A stretch of DNA of 64,000 nucleotides from assembly GCF_002287375.1 (NCBI RefSeq), contig NZ_NPOA01000006.1, positions 1 through 64,000 on the forward strand. The letters are read 5' to 3'. Below, in pieces: positions 8,079-17,107 of this stretch. Numbering within the stretch: position 1 is the stretch's first letter; each line of letters opens with the position of its first letter. Source of the stretch: Virgibacillus profundi (lineage in GTDB: Bacteria > Bacillota > Bacilli > Bacillales > Amphibacillaceae). Made by a program: the position numbers and the translations under genes. The notes under the pieces were generated by a model. That model made no database searches. It was not told the DNA's origin and worked only from the letters and a program-made list of their open reading frames with translations.

Positions 8079-9488
8079 TTGAAAAAATACATAACGGTTT
8101 TTGCCATTTTATTTACATGCAGCTTTATATTAATGGGATGTAGTGATGATAGCGAGGAAAAGACAAATGGTGAAGAAAATATTGCTGAAGGAACTGAGAA
8201 TGATGATCAACAAGATAATCATGAGTCGGATAATGAAGATACAGTAGATAATGGAACACAAGATGAAGAGATATCCGGTGATGATGAAAAGTTGCAAGAG
8301 GAAGAGAAAAATCAACCAGATAACACTGGAAAGTTGATAGACACGGATATTGATAGTGTATATGAAGACATTGTTCAAAATGAATTATTGAATGAAGATG
8401 CGATGGAGATGGAAAATTCTAATTTGGATTGGAACGTTACTGAATTAGCGAGTTTTTCAAATAAGAGTATTACGTTTCATAAGGACAAAGCTTTTTTTAC
8501 ATATTATATGGGTACGTATTCAATAAATATGAAAGATATCACTTATTCAGAAGAAATAGATGTAGAAACAGACGCGCAAATGGTTTCTTATGAAGATAAT
8601 TTAGTGTTTTTACAAACGGATAAAGGTGAAGTTTACCTTCATTTCTTAGATACGGAAACGGAAAAAGTAATAGATACGACAAAGCATGATTTAAAAAAGC
8701 AGACAGATTCTATTTCTAATACTTTTTTGTATGGAAATAAACTAATTGGAATCACAGGGTTGAATGGGGATATTTACATATTTGATCTTGCAAGTAAATC
8801 GCTAGAAAACATAATTAGTATGGAAAAAGTATTAGGAGCAAAAACGGATATTAATACTTTGGGCTTTGATGAAGGATTATTGTATATGGGAAATATGGGA
8901 ATAAATAGTTTCTTGTATGCCCTTGATGTAGATACAGGGGAATTAGCCTGGGAGTTGGAATTAGGAGAAGAAGATATTTATGCACAGGTACCAACCTACC
9001 CGAGGGAAGCGGTATTTATGGGAGATTCCATGCATATTCTTTTAGAAAATAAAGCCTACGTGGAACTCGATAAAAACACAGGAGAAGTATTGAATGCTGC
9101 TGAATTTGGTGTAACAGCCCATCTTTTGCATGTGACAGAAGAAAATATCATTATGGCACATGAAAATATGAATGAAGAAAATGAGTACATTGTGTCGTTG
9201 AACAATAAAACATTTGAACCCAATTGGGCTGTTCGTGTTGATGGGGAGCATCATGATTATTCTGCTGCTGTCCATGATGATTATTTATATACCAGTGTTT
9301 TAAATCGATCTTTGGACTCTGATGGAACCGACTGGTATAAAATAGACATTCATACAGGAGAAGTACTGGCAACAGATACGATTGAAGAACTTCAGCACCA
9401 GAATGCAGAAGGGTTGTTTTTTGAAATTTCCAATGAAAGGATGTTTTTGTCCGATGGTAGTACATTGGCCATTACACCTATAGAATAA
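8079..9488 (+). CDS. Lipoprotein with PQQ-like beta-propeller domain
   Basis: A 469-residue exported lipoprotein of unknown function. The N-terminus is a lipoprotein signal peptide ending FILMGCS, with Cys as lipid anchor. A long, very acidic low-complexity linker follows (about residues 25-95, rich in Asp, Glu and Asn), then a repeat domain in which strands such as GLLYMGNMGINSFLYALDVD-type and DTGELAWELELG recur, typical of PQQ-like/quinoprotein propellers (compare HTGEVLATD, NTGEVLNAAEFG). No quinone-site or enzymatic residues are recognised, so a structural or binding role is more likely. It starts at a TTG with GAAGGTGAAG upstream. The second lipoprotein gene follows 65 bp later and may be cotranscribed. 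Confidence 0.75.
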   Translation: MKKYITVFAILFTCSFILMGCSDDSEEKTNGEENIAEGTENDDQQDNHESDNEDTVDNGTQDEEISGDDEKLQEEEKNQPDNTGKLIDTDIDSVYEDIVQNELLNEDAMEMENSNLDWNVTELASFSNKSITFHKDKAFFTYYMGTYSINMKDITYSEEIDVETDAQMVSYEDNLVFLQTDKGEVYLHFLDTETEKVIDTTKHDLKKQTDSISNTFLYGNKLIGITGLNGDIYIFDLASKSLENIISMEKVLGAKTDINTLGFDEGLLYMGNMGINSFLYALDVDTGELAWELELGEEDIYAQVPTYPREAVFMGDSMHILLENKAYVELDKNTGEVLNAAEFGVTAHLLHVTEENIIMAHENMNEENEYIVSLNNKTFEPNWAVRVDGEHHDYSAAVHDDYLYTSVLNRSLDSDGTDWYKIDIHTGEVLATDTIEELQHQNAEGLFFEISNERMFLSDGSTLAITPIE

Positions 9489-9553
9489 GTTTAGATAATT
9501 TATGGAAAGAATGAAACCAATTTATAATATAATAGTAAACAAGGGGAATTTAT

Positions 9554-10291
9554 ATGAAAAAATTAACAAGTTTATTAATGTTACTTATTTTTTTAACTGG
9601 ATTGTTGGTGGCATGCTCATCAGGTGAGTCAAATGAATCCGGTGCGGACAAGGGGAAAGAGAAACAAGATAGTGAAGACTCAGGTCTGAATGGTAAACAG
9701 TATCATGTTGTTGGTGAAGATGTATTCACTGATTATGTTGAAGACCGCTATAAAGGATTAGAGATTAAGCTTATATCAGCAGGTTATGTGTCACCGATGA
9801 CAGATGAGATACACGAAAGATACCCTATACCTGAAACTCATGATGGCCATCTTTTGTTAGAAGTTGAAATCACAAATACTACGGATGAGCCAATTTATAA
9901 TTACGAACTCGCTTTAGCTTCTGAACCAATAGAAGATTGGCAGGATGATGAGGAATTTAATGACAAATACATTGCCAGTTCAGCGACTATCATGTTAGAG
10001 GATTATGATTTTGATCAGGAAGAATTTGAGGAACAATTGGATTTCTTAGAAAAATATAAACTCCTAGAAAATGCTGAGCATGCGTATTTACCTAATTCTA
10101 GTGAAAGAGGTTTACATTTGATTTCGTTTCCAAGTGATGAACTATCAGGGAATGTTTTTATTCATAGCACAACTTTAGAAGGAGAATTAATGTTTGAATT
10201 GGAACCTTCTGAGAAATCTTGGAGTTTTTCTGATGTAGAGTATACAGTTGACTATGAAAACTACGAAGAAGAGCTTGACAAATACGAGTGA
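9554..10291 (+). CDS. Small lipoprotein of unknown function
   Basis: A 245-residue lipoprotein: signal peptide with a hydrophobic stretch LLMLLIFLTGLLVACSS (lipobox LVAC), then an acidic linker and a soluble domain of about 200 residues beginning near KQYHVVGEDVFTDYV. The segment HDGHLLLEVEITNTTDEPIYNYEL looks like the beta-sandwich strand pattern of extracellular DUF4352/DUF5068-like lipoproteins, but I cannot fix the family. AAGGGG precedes the ATG. It follows the propeller lipoprotein and ends before a strong terminator. Confidence 0.7.
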   Translation: MKKLTSLLMLLIFLTGLLVACSSGESNESGADKGKEKQDSEDSGLNGKQYHVVGEDVFTDYVEDRYKGLEIKLISAGYVSPMTDEIHERYPIPETHDGHLLLEVEITNTTDEPIYNYELALASEPIEDWQDDEEFNDKYIASSATIMLEDYDFDQEEFEEQLDFLEKYKLLENAEHAYLPNSSERGLHLISFPSDELSGNVFIHSTTLEGELMFELEPSEKSWSFSDVEYTVDYENYEEELDKYE

Positions 10292-10310
10292 TTCAAGATC
10301 TACAGTATAC

Positions 10311-10352
10311 AAACAGAACGCCTGGATTTGAATATCCAAGCGTTCTGTTTGT
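10311..10352 (+). terminator. Strong rho-independent terminator
   Basis: AAACAGAACGCCTGGAT and ATATCCAAGCGTTCTGTTT form a long stem with a short loop, ending the lipoprotein pair. Confidence 0.8.
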
Positions 10353-10418
10353 AATTTGTACTGATAACCACGGTATCGGAACTACTGAATTATAGAAGTT
10401 CTCTTTTATTGTTAGCTT

Positions 10419-11321
10419 TTATTCTTTTGGTTGTAAATCCTCAATGGAATCTATATCCATATAAGATGGTACAGCTAGTCCAATCTTGGCACCTTCTACG
10501 TTTGCTCCAAGATCTTCAAAATTGCCTTCATGCTCAGCATATAATGCGCCATGTGTTGCTGGCATCCATGGTGCTAGCGATGCATCAGCGTCATCTGTTA
10601 CTATTGCCTCAAACATAATAGCTGGATCAACTGGTGTAAGCGTGACATTAAATCCTTGTTGTTCTAATACAACTTTAGCTACATTTGATGTAAAAGTTTC
10701 TGCATCCCAAGGAGTTAAAACTAATTCGATTGAAGTGCCATCTACAGGCTCTACTTCTTCTGTCCATTGTGCAACTGTTTCTTGATTTTCATCTACCCAC
10801 TCTTGGGCTACTACTTCAAATTCCTTATCTTGGGCTGCTAATAAGGCTTCTTCTACGTCTGATATCTCCCACTTTAATCGATCAAGAATTGTATAAGCCC
10901 CAGGCATTTCATCTTTTAAGCCTGTTCTTGCAATTGTAGTGATGGCTTCATCTTCGCCATAGAGACCTTTAGGATCTTCTAAGTACTTTATATCCCAATT
11001 AGCAAACATATAATGAGGAGACCATGCACTAACGACAATTGGTTCTTCATTATCAATTGCTTCACCTAATTGTGTTAACATTGCTCCTGTTGAAGCCAGT
11101 TCCTGTTCCCAACCATCGAGACTATCGTACGTAGATAAAGCTTCTGTATTTGTTTCCGATTGTCCAGCACCAGGCTCAATACCAGTAATTGTATACTCCA
11201 TTTCTTCACTAACAGTAGTTTCAGTCTGTGCATTCTCATCATTGGATCCACAACCTGCAACAATAAGGGATAAAGTTAAACCAGTAATCAATCCCGATTT
11301 TTTCCATTTAAAGTTAATCAT
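10419..11321 (-). CDS. Glycine betaine ABC transporter substrate-binding lipoprotein (OpuAC-like)
   Basis: A 300-residue extracellular lipoprotein that captures glycine betaine or a related osmolyte for an OpuA-type ABC importer. The signal peptide ends LIVAGCGS. The three Trp residues expected for the aromatic cage are at about 100 (SAWSPHY), 205 (TPWDAE) and 252 (APWMPATH), matching the OpuAC pattern, and the end PSYMDIDSIEDLQ is the family's normal C-terminus. GGAGG lies upstream of the ATG. It is an orphan: no permease or ATPase is adjacent, so it probably serves a transporter encoded elsewhere. It is the intact member of the duplicated pair. Confidence 0.9.
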   Translation of the reverse strand: MINFKWKKSGLITGLTLSLIVAGCGSNDENAQTETTVSEEMEYTITGIEPGAGQSETNTEALSTYDSLDGWEQELASTGAMLTQLGEAIDNEEPIVVSAWSPHYMFANWDIKYLEDPKGLYGEDEAITTIARTGLKDEMPGAYTILDRLKWEISDVEEALLAAQDKEFEVVAQEWVDENQETVAQWTEEVEPVDGTSIELVLTPWDAETFTSNVAKVVLEQQGFNVTLTPVDPAIMFEAIVTDDADASLAPWMPATHGALYAEHEGNFEDLGANVEGAKIGLAVPSYMDIDSIEDLQPKE

Positions 11322-11858
11322 GTTGTATTACATTCCTCCATCTTTAGCCATTCCATTATTTTTATGTATGAAGGGTGCGCACCACTTTCATCACGAACAA
11401 CTTAATTAATGTTACATCCTTCACATGTATAACTCAAACAGTAAATATAGTTATTTCTGCGCAAATAATACGTACAGCTGGCAGAAAACGCCGCATGGAT
11501 GATTGAGTAGTTCATTTTTTTCGCTTTACTTTGTATTACACACCTATCTGATGTTTTGGTTATAATAATTGCATTTGGGAAGTGTTGTTATTTTGCCCGA
11601 AGAACAACTTTGATATACAGGTTCACCTAAAGAATGTATGGAACATTTTAATGTAAACAATTTGATTAAAAAGGATTATTCATATCTTTGTAGAACTTAA
11701 TTAAAAACACCAAAATATGTAGGCGGGATTAATTGATTAATAAAATCGGATAGATTAAGTTGTATGTAAACAACTGGCAAAGTATTTAACTTTGCCGATA
11801 GTGAAAATAATTATTTTGCGGTCATGCAATAGAGAGTTAAATAAGGGAGGGATCCATA

Positions 11859-12044
11859 TTGCAAAAGAAGTTAAGAAAATCATCAACAGATAAGGCAATA
11901 TCCGGAGTTTGTGGAGGAATCGCTGACTTTTTTGGAATATCCTCTTTCGGGGTTAGATTACTTTTCATCCTTTTTTTGCCTGTTAATTTGATCGTATATA
12001 TTATTCTTGCAAATACAATTCCTGATAGCCCACCATCATTGTAG
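11859..12044 (+). CDS. PspC-domain membrane protein
   Basis: A 61-residue protein consisting almost only of a PspC domain: basic N-terminus (QKKLRKSSTDK), the conserved ISGVCGGIADFFGI, and one hydrophobic segment (VRLLFILFLPVNLIVYIILAN). PspC proteins act at the membrane, often in envelope-stress responses. The start is TTG at 11859 with AGGGAGG eight bases upstream. The broken relative at 7179 came from the same duplication. Confidence 0.85.
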   Translation: MQKKLRKSSTDKAISGVCGGIADFFGISSFGVRLLFILFLPVNLIVYIILANTIPDSPPSL

Positions 12045-12155
12045 ATACATGTTTTGGTCAGAACTCCTAATTCACAAAATAACAAACTAATCCTAATTAT
12101 GATAAAATACGATTGTATGAATCGAAAACTAAAAACGTTGAAAGGAAGATAAAAC

Positions 12156-13385
12156 TTGAAACGTAGAGTTGTGGTAACTGGAACAGGTGTTGTTTCACCG
12201 CTCGGAAATGATATAGAAACCCTTTGGGATAACATAAAAAAGGGAAAGTCCGGTATTAAGCGGTTGGAATCCGATGAATTTAAAGATATTAACACAAAAA
12301 TTGCAGGTTATATAGATGATTTTGACAGCGAGAAGTATCTTGAAGCAAAAGAAATAAAAAGATATGATTTGTTTACACAATATGGATATGCTGCGGCCAT
12401 GCAGGCATTGGAACAGTCAAAAGTAAATTTGGATAAGGTGGATAAAGATCGTGTTGGGATTTATATTGGATCTGGTGCTGGGGGTCTGCAAACACTATTA
12501 GATAATCACAAAACAATGCTGGAAAAGGGAGCGAAGCGGGTGTCACCGTTCTTAATTCCAATGGCGATAAATAATATGGTTTCGGGATTAGTTGCGATTA
12601 AGACAGGGTTTCGTGGGCCAAGCTTTGCTGTCGTGTCAGCTTGTGCGACGAGCAATCATGCTATTGGTGAAGCTTATTTTAATATAGCGCATGGGTACTC
12701 TGATGCGATTTTAGCTGGAGGGGCTGAGGCTACCATTACTCCACTTTATTTTGCCGGTTTTTCGAAAATGCGTGCAATGTCAACGAAAAATGATACGCCT
12801 GAAAGAGCTTCACGTCCGTTTGATCTAGATCGTGACGGATTTATTATGTCTGAAGGTGCAGGTGTATTATTTTTGGAAGAATATGAACATGCAAAGAAAC
12901 GTGGTGCTACGATACTTGGTGAAATTATCGGTTATGGAAGTACGACGGACGCTTACCATATAACCGCACCGGATTACCAGGGTGCTGCAAAAGCAATGAA
13001 GCTGGCAATTGAGCGTGCAGAGATTCAGCCGGAAGATGTTGACTACATTAATGCTCATGGGACAAGCACTCCAGCAGGCGACATATCTGAGACAAAAGCG
13101 ATTAAGGAAGCCTTCGGTGAGTCTGCATATGATCTCAAGGTTAGTTCCACCAAATCCATGGCTGGACATTTGTTTGGTGCAGCAGGGGCAGTCGAGGCTA
13201 TAATTACCTTGAAAAGCATGGCAGAAAGTATTTTTCCACCAACGATAAACCTGGAAAATCCAGATCCGGAATGTGACCTGGATTATGTAGAAAATAAAGC
13301 AGTGGAAGGTAATATTAATCTTGCTTTATCCAATGGGTTTGGATTTGGCGGCCATAATGCTGTCATTGCTTTTAAAAAGGGCTAA
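12156..13385 (+). CDS. 3-oxoacyl-ACP synthase II-type condensing enzyme (FabF-like)
   Basis: A 409-residue thiolase-fold enzyme that condenses an acyl thioester with malonyl-ACP, losing CO2. The catalytic set is complete: Cys163 in SACATSNHA, His301 in NAHGTSTPAGD, Lys333 and His338 in STKSMAGHLFGAAG. Length is that of FabF. The start is TTG at 12156 with GAAAGGAAG upstream. FabF normally sits beside acpP or fabH; here it leads an operon with an AMP-forming acyl ligase and a thioesterase, 37 and 51 bp apart. This suggests a dedicated acyl-chain pathway and not the housekeeping enzyme, though that remains inference. Confidence 0.85.
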   Translation: MKRRVVVTGTGVVSPLGNDIETLWDNIKKGKSGIKRLESDEFKDINTKIAGYIDDFDSEKYLEAKEIKRYDLFTQYGYAAAMQALEQSKVNLDKVDKDRVGIYIGSGAGGLQTLLDNHKTMLEKGAKRVSPFLIPMAINNMVSGLVAIKTGFRGPSFAVVSACATSNHAIGEAYFNIAHGYSDAILAGGAEATITPLYFAGFSKMRAMSTKNDTPERASRPFDLDRDGFIMSEGAGVLFLEEYEHAKKRGATILGEIIGYGSTTDAYHITAPDYQGAAKAMKLAIERAEIQPEDVDYINAHGTSTPAGDISETKAIKEAFGESAYDLKVSSTKSMAGHLFGAAGAVEAIITLKSMAESIFPPTINLENPDPECDLDYVENKAVEGNINLALSNGFGFGGHNAVIAFKKG

Positions 13386-13422
13386 GTCATCATTAACTTT
13401 ATTTTTATAGAGGAGGAGTAAA

Positions 13423-15168
13423 ATGTCTACAACAACGAAACAAACAACTCTAAGTCAAAGTGTTTTGGACAGACGAAAGGCACTCGAGAACCGTTTTCCA
13501 GTATGGCCGCGGGATACAATTGCCGGACACTTTCGAAAAGCATGTGCTCAATATAAAGATAGACCGTATATCTACATAAATGATGAAGAATTTACATATG
13601 GGGAAGTTTGGGACAGGGCAGTTCAATATGCAAAGGCATTTATAAAGCTTGGTGTGAAACGAAGAGATCATATTGCGGTTTTAATGAATAATGATTCCAC
13701 CTATCCATCATTGATGATTGCCTCTTCCATCGTTGGAGCAGTATTTATTCCGATCAATGCAATGCTTGCAAAAGACGAATTGAGATATATTATTTCCCAG
13801 TCAGATACACAGTTTTTGATTTTGCAGCAAAAGTTAAAGGATAAACATCATGGTGTGGCAGTTTCGGAATTACTGAATGAAGCGGATTTCCAGGAAAATA
13901 GTAAGTTGGATCAGGTTATTTGTTTTGAAAATGAAAAACAGGATTCCGTTGATGACAGTTTTTTAACATGGGGTGATTTTATCAACGAATCAGAATCTGT
14001 TACAGATGAGGAACTAGAACAAAGGTGGAGTGAATCGCATTATCCGGATGAAGTTGCGATTATTATGTATACTTCAGGTTCTACCGGGAGTCCAAAAGGT
14101 GTCATGCTTTCAGATGATATGCTTCTTCGCGCTGGGTATGGTACATGTATGAGCAGGGCAATCGAGGACGGAAGGGTGACGTTTGCTCCGCTGCCATTTT
14201 ATCATTGTTTTGCTATTATTGAAGCGATTTTTGCCATGTCGTTTGTTGGGGGTTCGTTCATCTCAGCACTCGGCGCATCTCCACTTTTATCACTGCAATT
14301 AATGGAGAAATACAAAGCTAATGATTATCTATGTGTACCATCGACATTAGTACCATTATTAAATCACCCGCGTGTTTCGGAATTTGATTTATCCAATCTT
14401 TTTGCCATGTGGTGTGGCGCAGCACCAGCGCCGGTTCCTGTATGGCAGCAGGCAGTGGACGTGCTTGGGTTAACCGAAATAATTACCGGTTATGGGCAAA
14501 CAGAGGTGGCATCATCAGGTGTCACGACGGAAATTGGTGATTCGCTGGAACGTATTTCCTCACGGGTTGGCCGTCCGAAACTTAATGGAGTCAGTGGTCT
14601 GCCAGAATTTAATGGCAGTTCCGTTCAGTATAAAACGATTGATCGGGATACAGGGGCAGACTTGCCAGCAGGTTCCGTTGGCGAACTTGCCGTCAGGGGC
14701 GTTACAGTTACCCGCGGTTATTATAAAAAACCGGAGGAAACGGCGAAAGCAATTGATAAGGATGGATGGCTGCGTACGGGGGATGTTGGACGGATTGATG
14801 AAAACGGATATCTTCAGGTTCTTGGCAGAAGTAAAGAGATGTACAAGGTATCTGGAGAATTGGTGTCGCCTCGTGAGGTAGAAATCGTAATCTCCAATCA
14901 CCCAGCAGTAAGTCAGGTTAACATTATTGGCGTCCCGGATGCTTTAACAACGGAAATAGGTGCAGGATTTATTGAACTAAAACAGGGTGAAACCTGTAAA
15001 CGTATGGATATTATTGACTGGTGTTCTTCCCGTCTTGCCCGTTTCAAAATTCCTCGGCATATTTGGTTTATTGATTCTTCTGAGTGGCCAATGACGAGCA
15101 CAGGTAAAGTGCAAAAATTTCGTTTACAGGAAATGGCTGAAGAAAAACTTTCGGGAAAAAACAGCTAA
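13423..15168 (+). CDS. AMP-forming acyl-CoA/acyl-acid ligase
   Basis: A 581-residue ANL-superfamily enzyme that activates a carboxylic acid with ATP, normally to an acyl-CoA. The P-loop-like motif IIMYTSGSTGSPKGVML lies near residue 215, the A5-type motif GYGQTEVASSG near 355, and the hinge region DGWLRTGDVGRIDENGYL near 450, followed by a C-terminal lid with GKVQKFRLQ, which holds the catalytic lysine. AGGAGG precedes the ATG. Middle gene of the FabF-ligase-thioesterase operon. The chain length of the substrate cannot be read from the sequence; a long- or medium-chain fatty acid is the family's usual choice. Confidence 0.85.
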   Translation: MSTTTKQTTLSQSVLDRRKALENRFPVWPRDTIAGHFRKACAQYKDRPYIYINDEEFTYGEVWDRAVQYAKAFIKLGVKRRDHIAVLMNNDSTYPSLMIASSIVGAVFIPINAMLAKDELRYIISQSDTQFLILQQKLKDKHHGVAVSELLNEADFQENSKLDQVICFENEKQDSVDDSFLTWGDFINESESVTDEELEQRWSESHYPDEVAIIMYTSGSTGSPKGVMLSDDMLLRAGYGTCMSRAIEDGRVTFAPLPFYHCFAIIEAIFAMSFVGGSFISALGASPLLSLQLMEKYKANDYLCVPSTLVPLLNHPRVSEFDLSNLFAMWCGAAPAPVPVWQQAVDVLGLTEIITGYGQTEVASSGVTTEIGDSLERISSRVGRPKLNGVSGLPEFNGSSVQYKTIDRDTGADLPAGSVGELAVRGVTVTRGYYKKPEETAKAIDKDGWLRTGDVGRIDENGYLQVLGRSKEMYKVSGELVSPREVEIVISNHPAVSQVNIIGVPDALTTEIGAGFIELKQGETCKRMDIIDWCSSRLARFKIPRHIWFIDSSEWPMTSTGKVQKFRLQEMAEEKLSGKNS

Positions 15169-15219
15169 ACTTTTAAGGAAATTATGTTATGAGAAATTTT
15201 AATATCAGGGGGGATTCAA

Positions 15220-15684
15220 ATGGCAGAAGCCTGGCATCAGCATAATATGCGTGTCCAGTATAAGGATACGGATCGAATGGGCGTCGTGCATCATGGCAAT
15301 TATGTAACCTGGTTCGAAGTTGGCCGTACGGAATGGATGCGTCATCACGGGATGGCTTATCATAAAATGGAAGATCAGGGCCTTCTACTTCCAGTAATGG
15401 ATGTAAATGTGACCTATAAAAAATCCGCCTACTTTGACGACTGTGTCGCTATTTTTACGAAAATAGCCAACTATTCTCCGGTGCGATTAGAGTTTGAATA
15501 CGAAGCGAGAAAGATTAGTGAGGAAGAGTTTGTTCGGAGTGGGGAAAAAGAAACAATTGAGTCTTTTGGGGAACTGCTCGCAAAAGGTTCTACGATGCAT
15601 ATGTGGGTGAATTCGGATTGGAAACCGGCACGGATTAATAAGGTTGCTCCTGAGGTTTATGGTGTTCTTCAGAAATTGGGGTAG
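15220..15684 (+). CDS. YbgC-type hotdog acyl-CoA thioesterase
   Basis: A 154-residue single-hotdog-fold protein of the 4HBT/YbgC class. The catalytic region is plain: YKDTDRMGVVHHGNYVTWFEVGR, with the Asp of DTDRMG and the HHGNY element; GGGG before the start is a good ribosome site. These enzymes hydrolyse acyl-CoA or acyl-ACP thioesters. As last gene of the operon it could release the product of the FabF-like enzyme or recycle CoA from the ligase product. Confidence 0.85.
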   Translation: MAEAWHQHNMRVQYKDTDRMGVVHHGNYVTWFEVGRTEWMRHHGMAYHKMEDQGLLLPVMDVNVTYKKSAYFDDCVAIFTKIANYSPVRLEFEYEARKISEEEFVRSGEKETIESFGELLAKGSTMHMWVNSDWKPARINKVAPEVYGVLQKLG

Positions 15685-15754
15685 AGCAAGAAGATGGGGT
15701 AACGATTTTAACGTGTTAAATTCTTGTTGAATCTACTATATAATTAAAACTATT

Positions 15755-15791
15755 AAACGGACAACGAAGGTAAATCTTGTTGTCCGTTTTA
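15755..15791 (+). terminator. Rho-independent terminator of the acyl operon
   Basis: AAACGGACAAC pairs with GTTGTCCGTTTT across a 13-base loop, followed by ATCGC. Confidence 0.8.
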
Positions 15792-15899
15792 TCGCTATAA
15801 AAAGGACTATAGTCTTCCTGATTGGCATTATTTTCATCAAATCTTCATAATGAGTATGTACCATTGGAATTGAAAGTCGTGAAATGGAGGAAATGCCTT

Positions 15900-16550
15900 A
15901 TGGTGATTTTAAGCAAATTAATACCAATCAGCATCATTGTTTTGAGTTTTGCCGTAGGAATTACTTCCTTCTATATAATGAGTGATCTATCAAAGGAACA
16001 GAAGAAAAAGCAGATGGAGGAATTGATTTCACAGCTTGTTAATTTCGTTATCTTTATCTGGCTTGGTAAAATCATATGGCATTTATCTGTTTTTATAAAA
16101 GATCCTTTGGCAATATTGGCTTACCCAAGTAATTCGGATTCATTTTACATAGCTGTATTATTTATCGCAGGTTTACTTGTTTATAAGTCTTTCAGAAAAC
16201 AGCTGAATGTGCTTACATTTATGGAATCCTTTTTGCATGTATTTTTAGTGGCCTCCTTTTTGTATGAATTTATTCAGTTCGTCTGGAATAACAATCCATA
16301 CGCTTTTGGATATCTGATTTTACTATCTGTTCTTCTGATTTTATACTTTCTCCTTTCTAGAAGGATTACGGGAAGTTTATTGATCATAGTGATATTAATC
16401 GGATGGACTCTGGGAATGTTGATTTTAACAAGTATCCAGCCATTCGTAACGGTATTTGGTTATATTATGGAAGCCTGGTTTGTGGGATTATTTTTTGTCT
16501 TAAGTTTTGCAATACTTATTTATAAGCGAAGAAAAGGTGATGTTCAATGA
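15900..16550 (+). CDS. 7-TM membrane protein of unknown function, paired with a ResA-like thioredoxin
   Basis: A 216-residue, very hydrophobic protein with about seven membrane segments (first near residues 5-25, last near 190-208) and a short basic tail RRKGDVQ. I place the start at ATG 15900, with GGAGG eight bases upstream, not at the in-frame ATG 15822. Its stop overlaps the start of the next gene (ATGA), so the two are translationally coupled. That coupling suggests it transfers electrons to, or places, the thioredoxin-like partner, as CcdA does for ResA; but no conserved Cys pair is visible in its membrane segments, so that role is not supported directly. Confidence 0.6.
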   Translation: MVILSKLIPISIIVLSFAVGITSFYIMSDLSKEQKKKQMEELISQLVNFVIFIWLGKIIWHLSVFIKDPLAILAYPSNSDSFYIAVLFIAGLLVYKSFRKQLNVLTFMESFLHVFLVASFLYEFIQFVWNNNPYAFGYLILLSVLLILYFLLSRRITGSLLIIVILIGWTLGMLILTSIQPFVTVFGYIMEAWFVGLFFVLSFAILIYKRRKGDVQ

Positions 16551-17083
16551 AGAAGGGAATTTTCATCGTCATTATTGTAGGAATGATCGGTTGGGCTATT
16601 TATGATTTTATCGATTCATCTGAAAATAGTTCGTCGGGAGAGAACAACGGCTCGGGCGCTGCGGATGAAATTGGAATTGCTATGGGGGATATTGCCCCTG
16701 ATTTTGAACTGGAAACTTTAGAGGGGGAGCCAGTACGTTTATCTGATTACAGAGGTAGTCGCGTTATGCTTAACTTCTGGGCAACCTGGTGTCCGCCATG
16801 CAGGGCAGAAATCCCTGATATGCAAAAGCTGTATGATAATAAAGATGTTACCATATTGGCAGTTAACATGGCAGAATCACAGGATACAGTTACTAAATTT
16901 GTGAAAGAATTTGAAATGACTTTCCCAGTGCCGATGGACGTGGAATCTGAAGTCATGGAGACCTATCAAGTTCAGGCATACCCAACATCCTATATGATTG
17001 ATTCAAATGGCCGTATACAATTCATACGATTGGGCGCCATGAATTATGATCTTATGGTACAGGAATTGGAGAAGATGGAATAG
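16547..17083 (+). CDS. Membrane-anchored thiol-disulfide oxidoreductase (ResA/TlpA-like)
   Basis: A 178-residue protein with one N-terminal anchor (residues 4-22), a Ser/Asn/Gly-rich linker and a thioredoxin-fold domain outside the membrane. The active site WATWCPPCRAEIP has Cys82 and Cys85, and the cis-Pro loop is AYPTSYMID. The TlpA/ResA subfamily insert is present (FVKEFEMTFPVPMD). The CPPC motif rather than ResA's CEPC suggests a different redox potential. ResA-type proteins reduce apocytochrome c or other exported thiols. Overlaps the upstream 7-TM gene by four bases. Confidence 0.85.
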   Translation: MKKGIFIVIIVGMIGWAIYDFIDSSENSSSGENNGSGAADEIGIAMGDIAPDFELETLEGEPVRLSDYRGSRVMLNFWATWCPPCRAEIPDMQKLYDNKDVTILAVNMAESQDTVTKFVKEFEMTFPVPMDVESEVMETYQVQAYPTSYMIDSNGRIQFIRLGAMNYDLMVQELEKME

Positions 17084-17107
17084 CGGCAGGGGGAATTTTC
17101 AAAAGGT

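Larger units (their letters stand above)
10395..12044. repeat. Segmental duplication, copy 2 (opuAC-like plus pspC), intact
   Basis: Direct copy of 6225-7302, with both genes whole. The spacer 11322-11858 shares about 200 bp with copy 1 and then about 300 bp with no counterpart there; apart from that shared stretch I see no gene or clear site in it. Confidence 0.85.
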
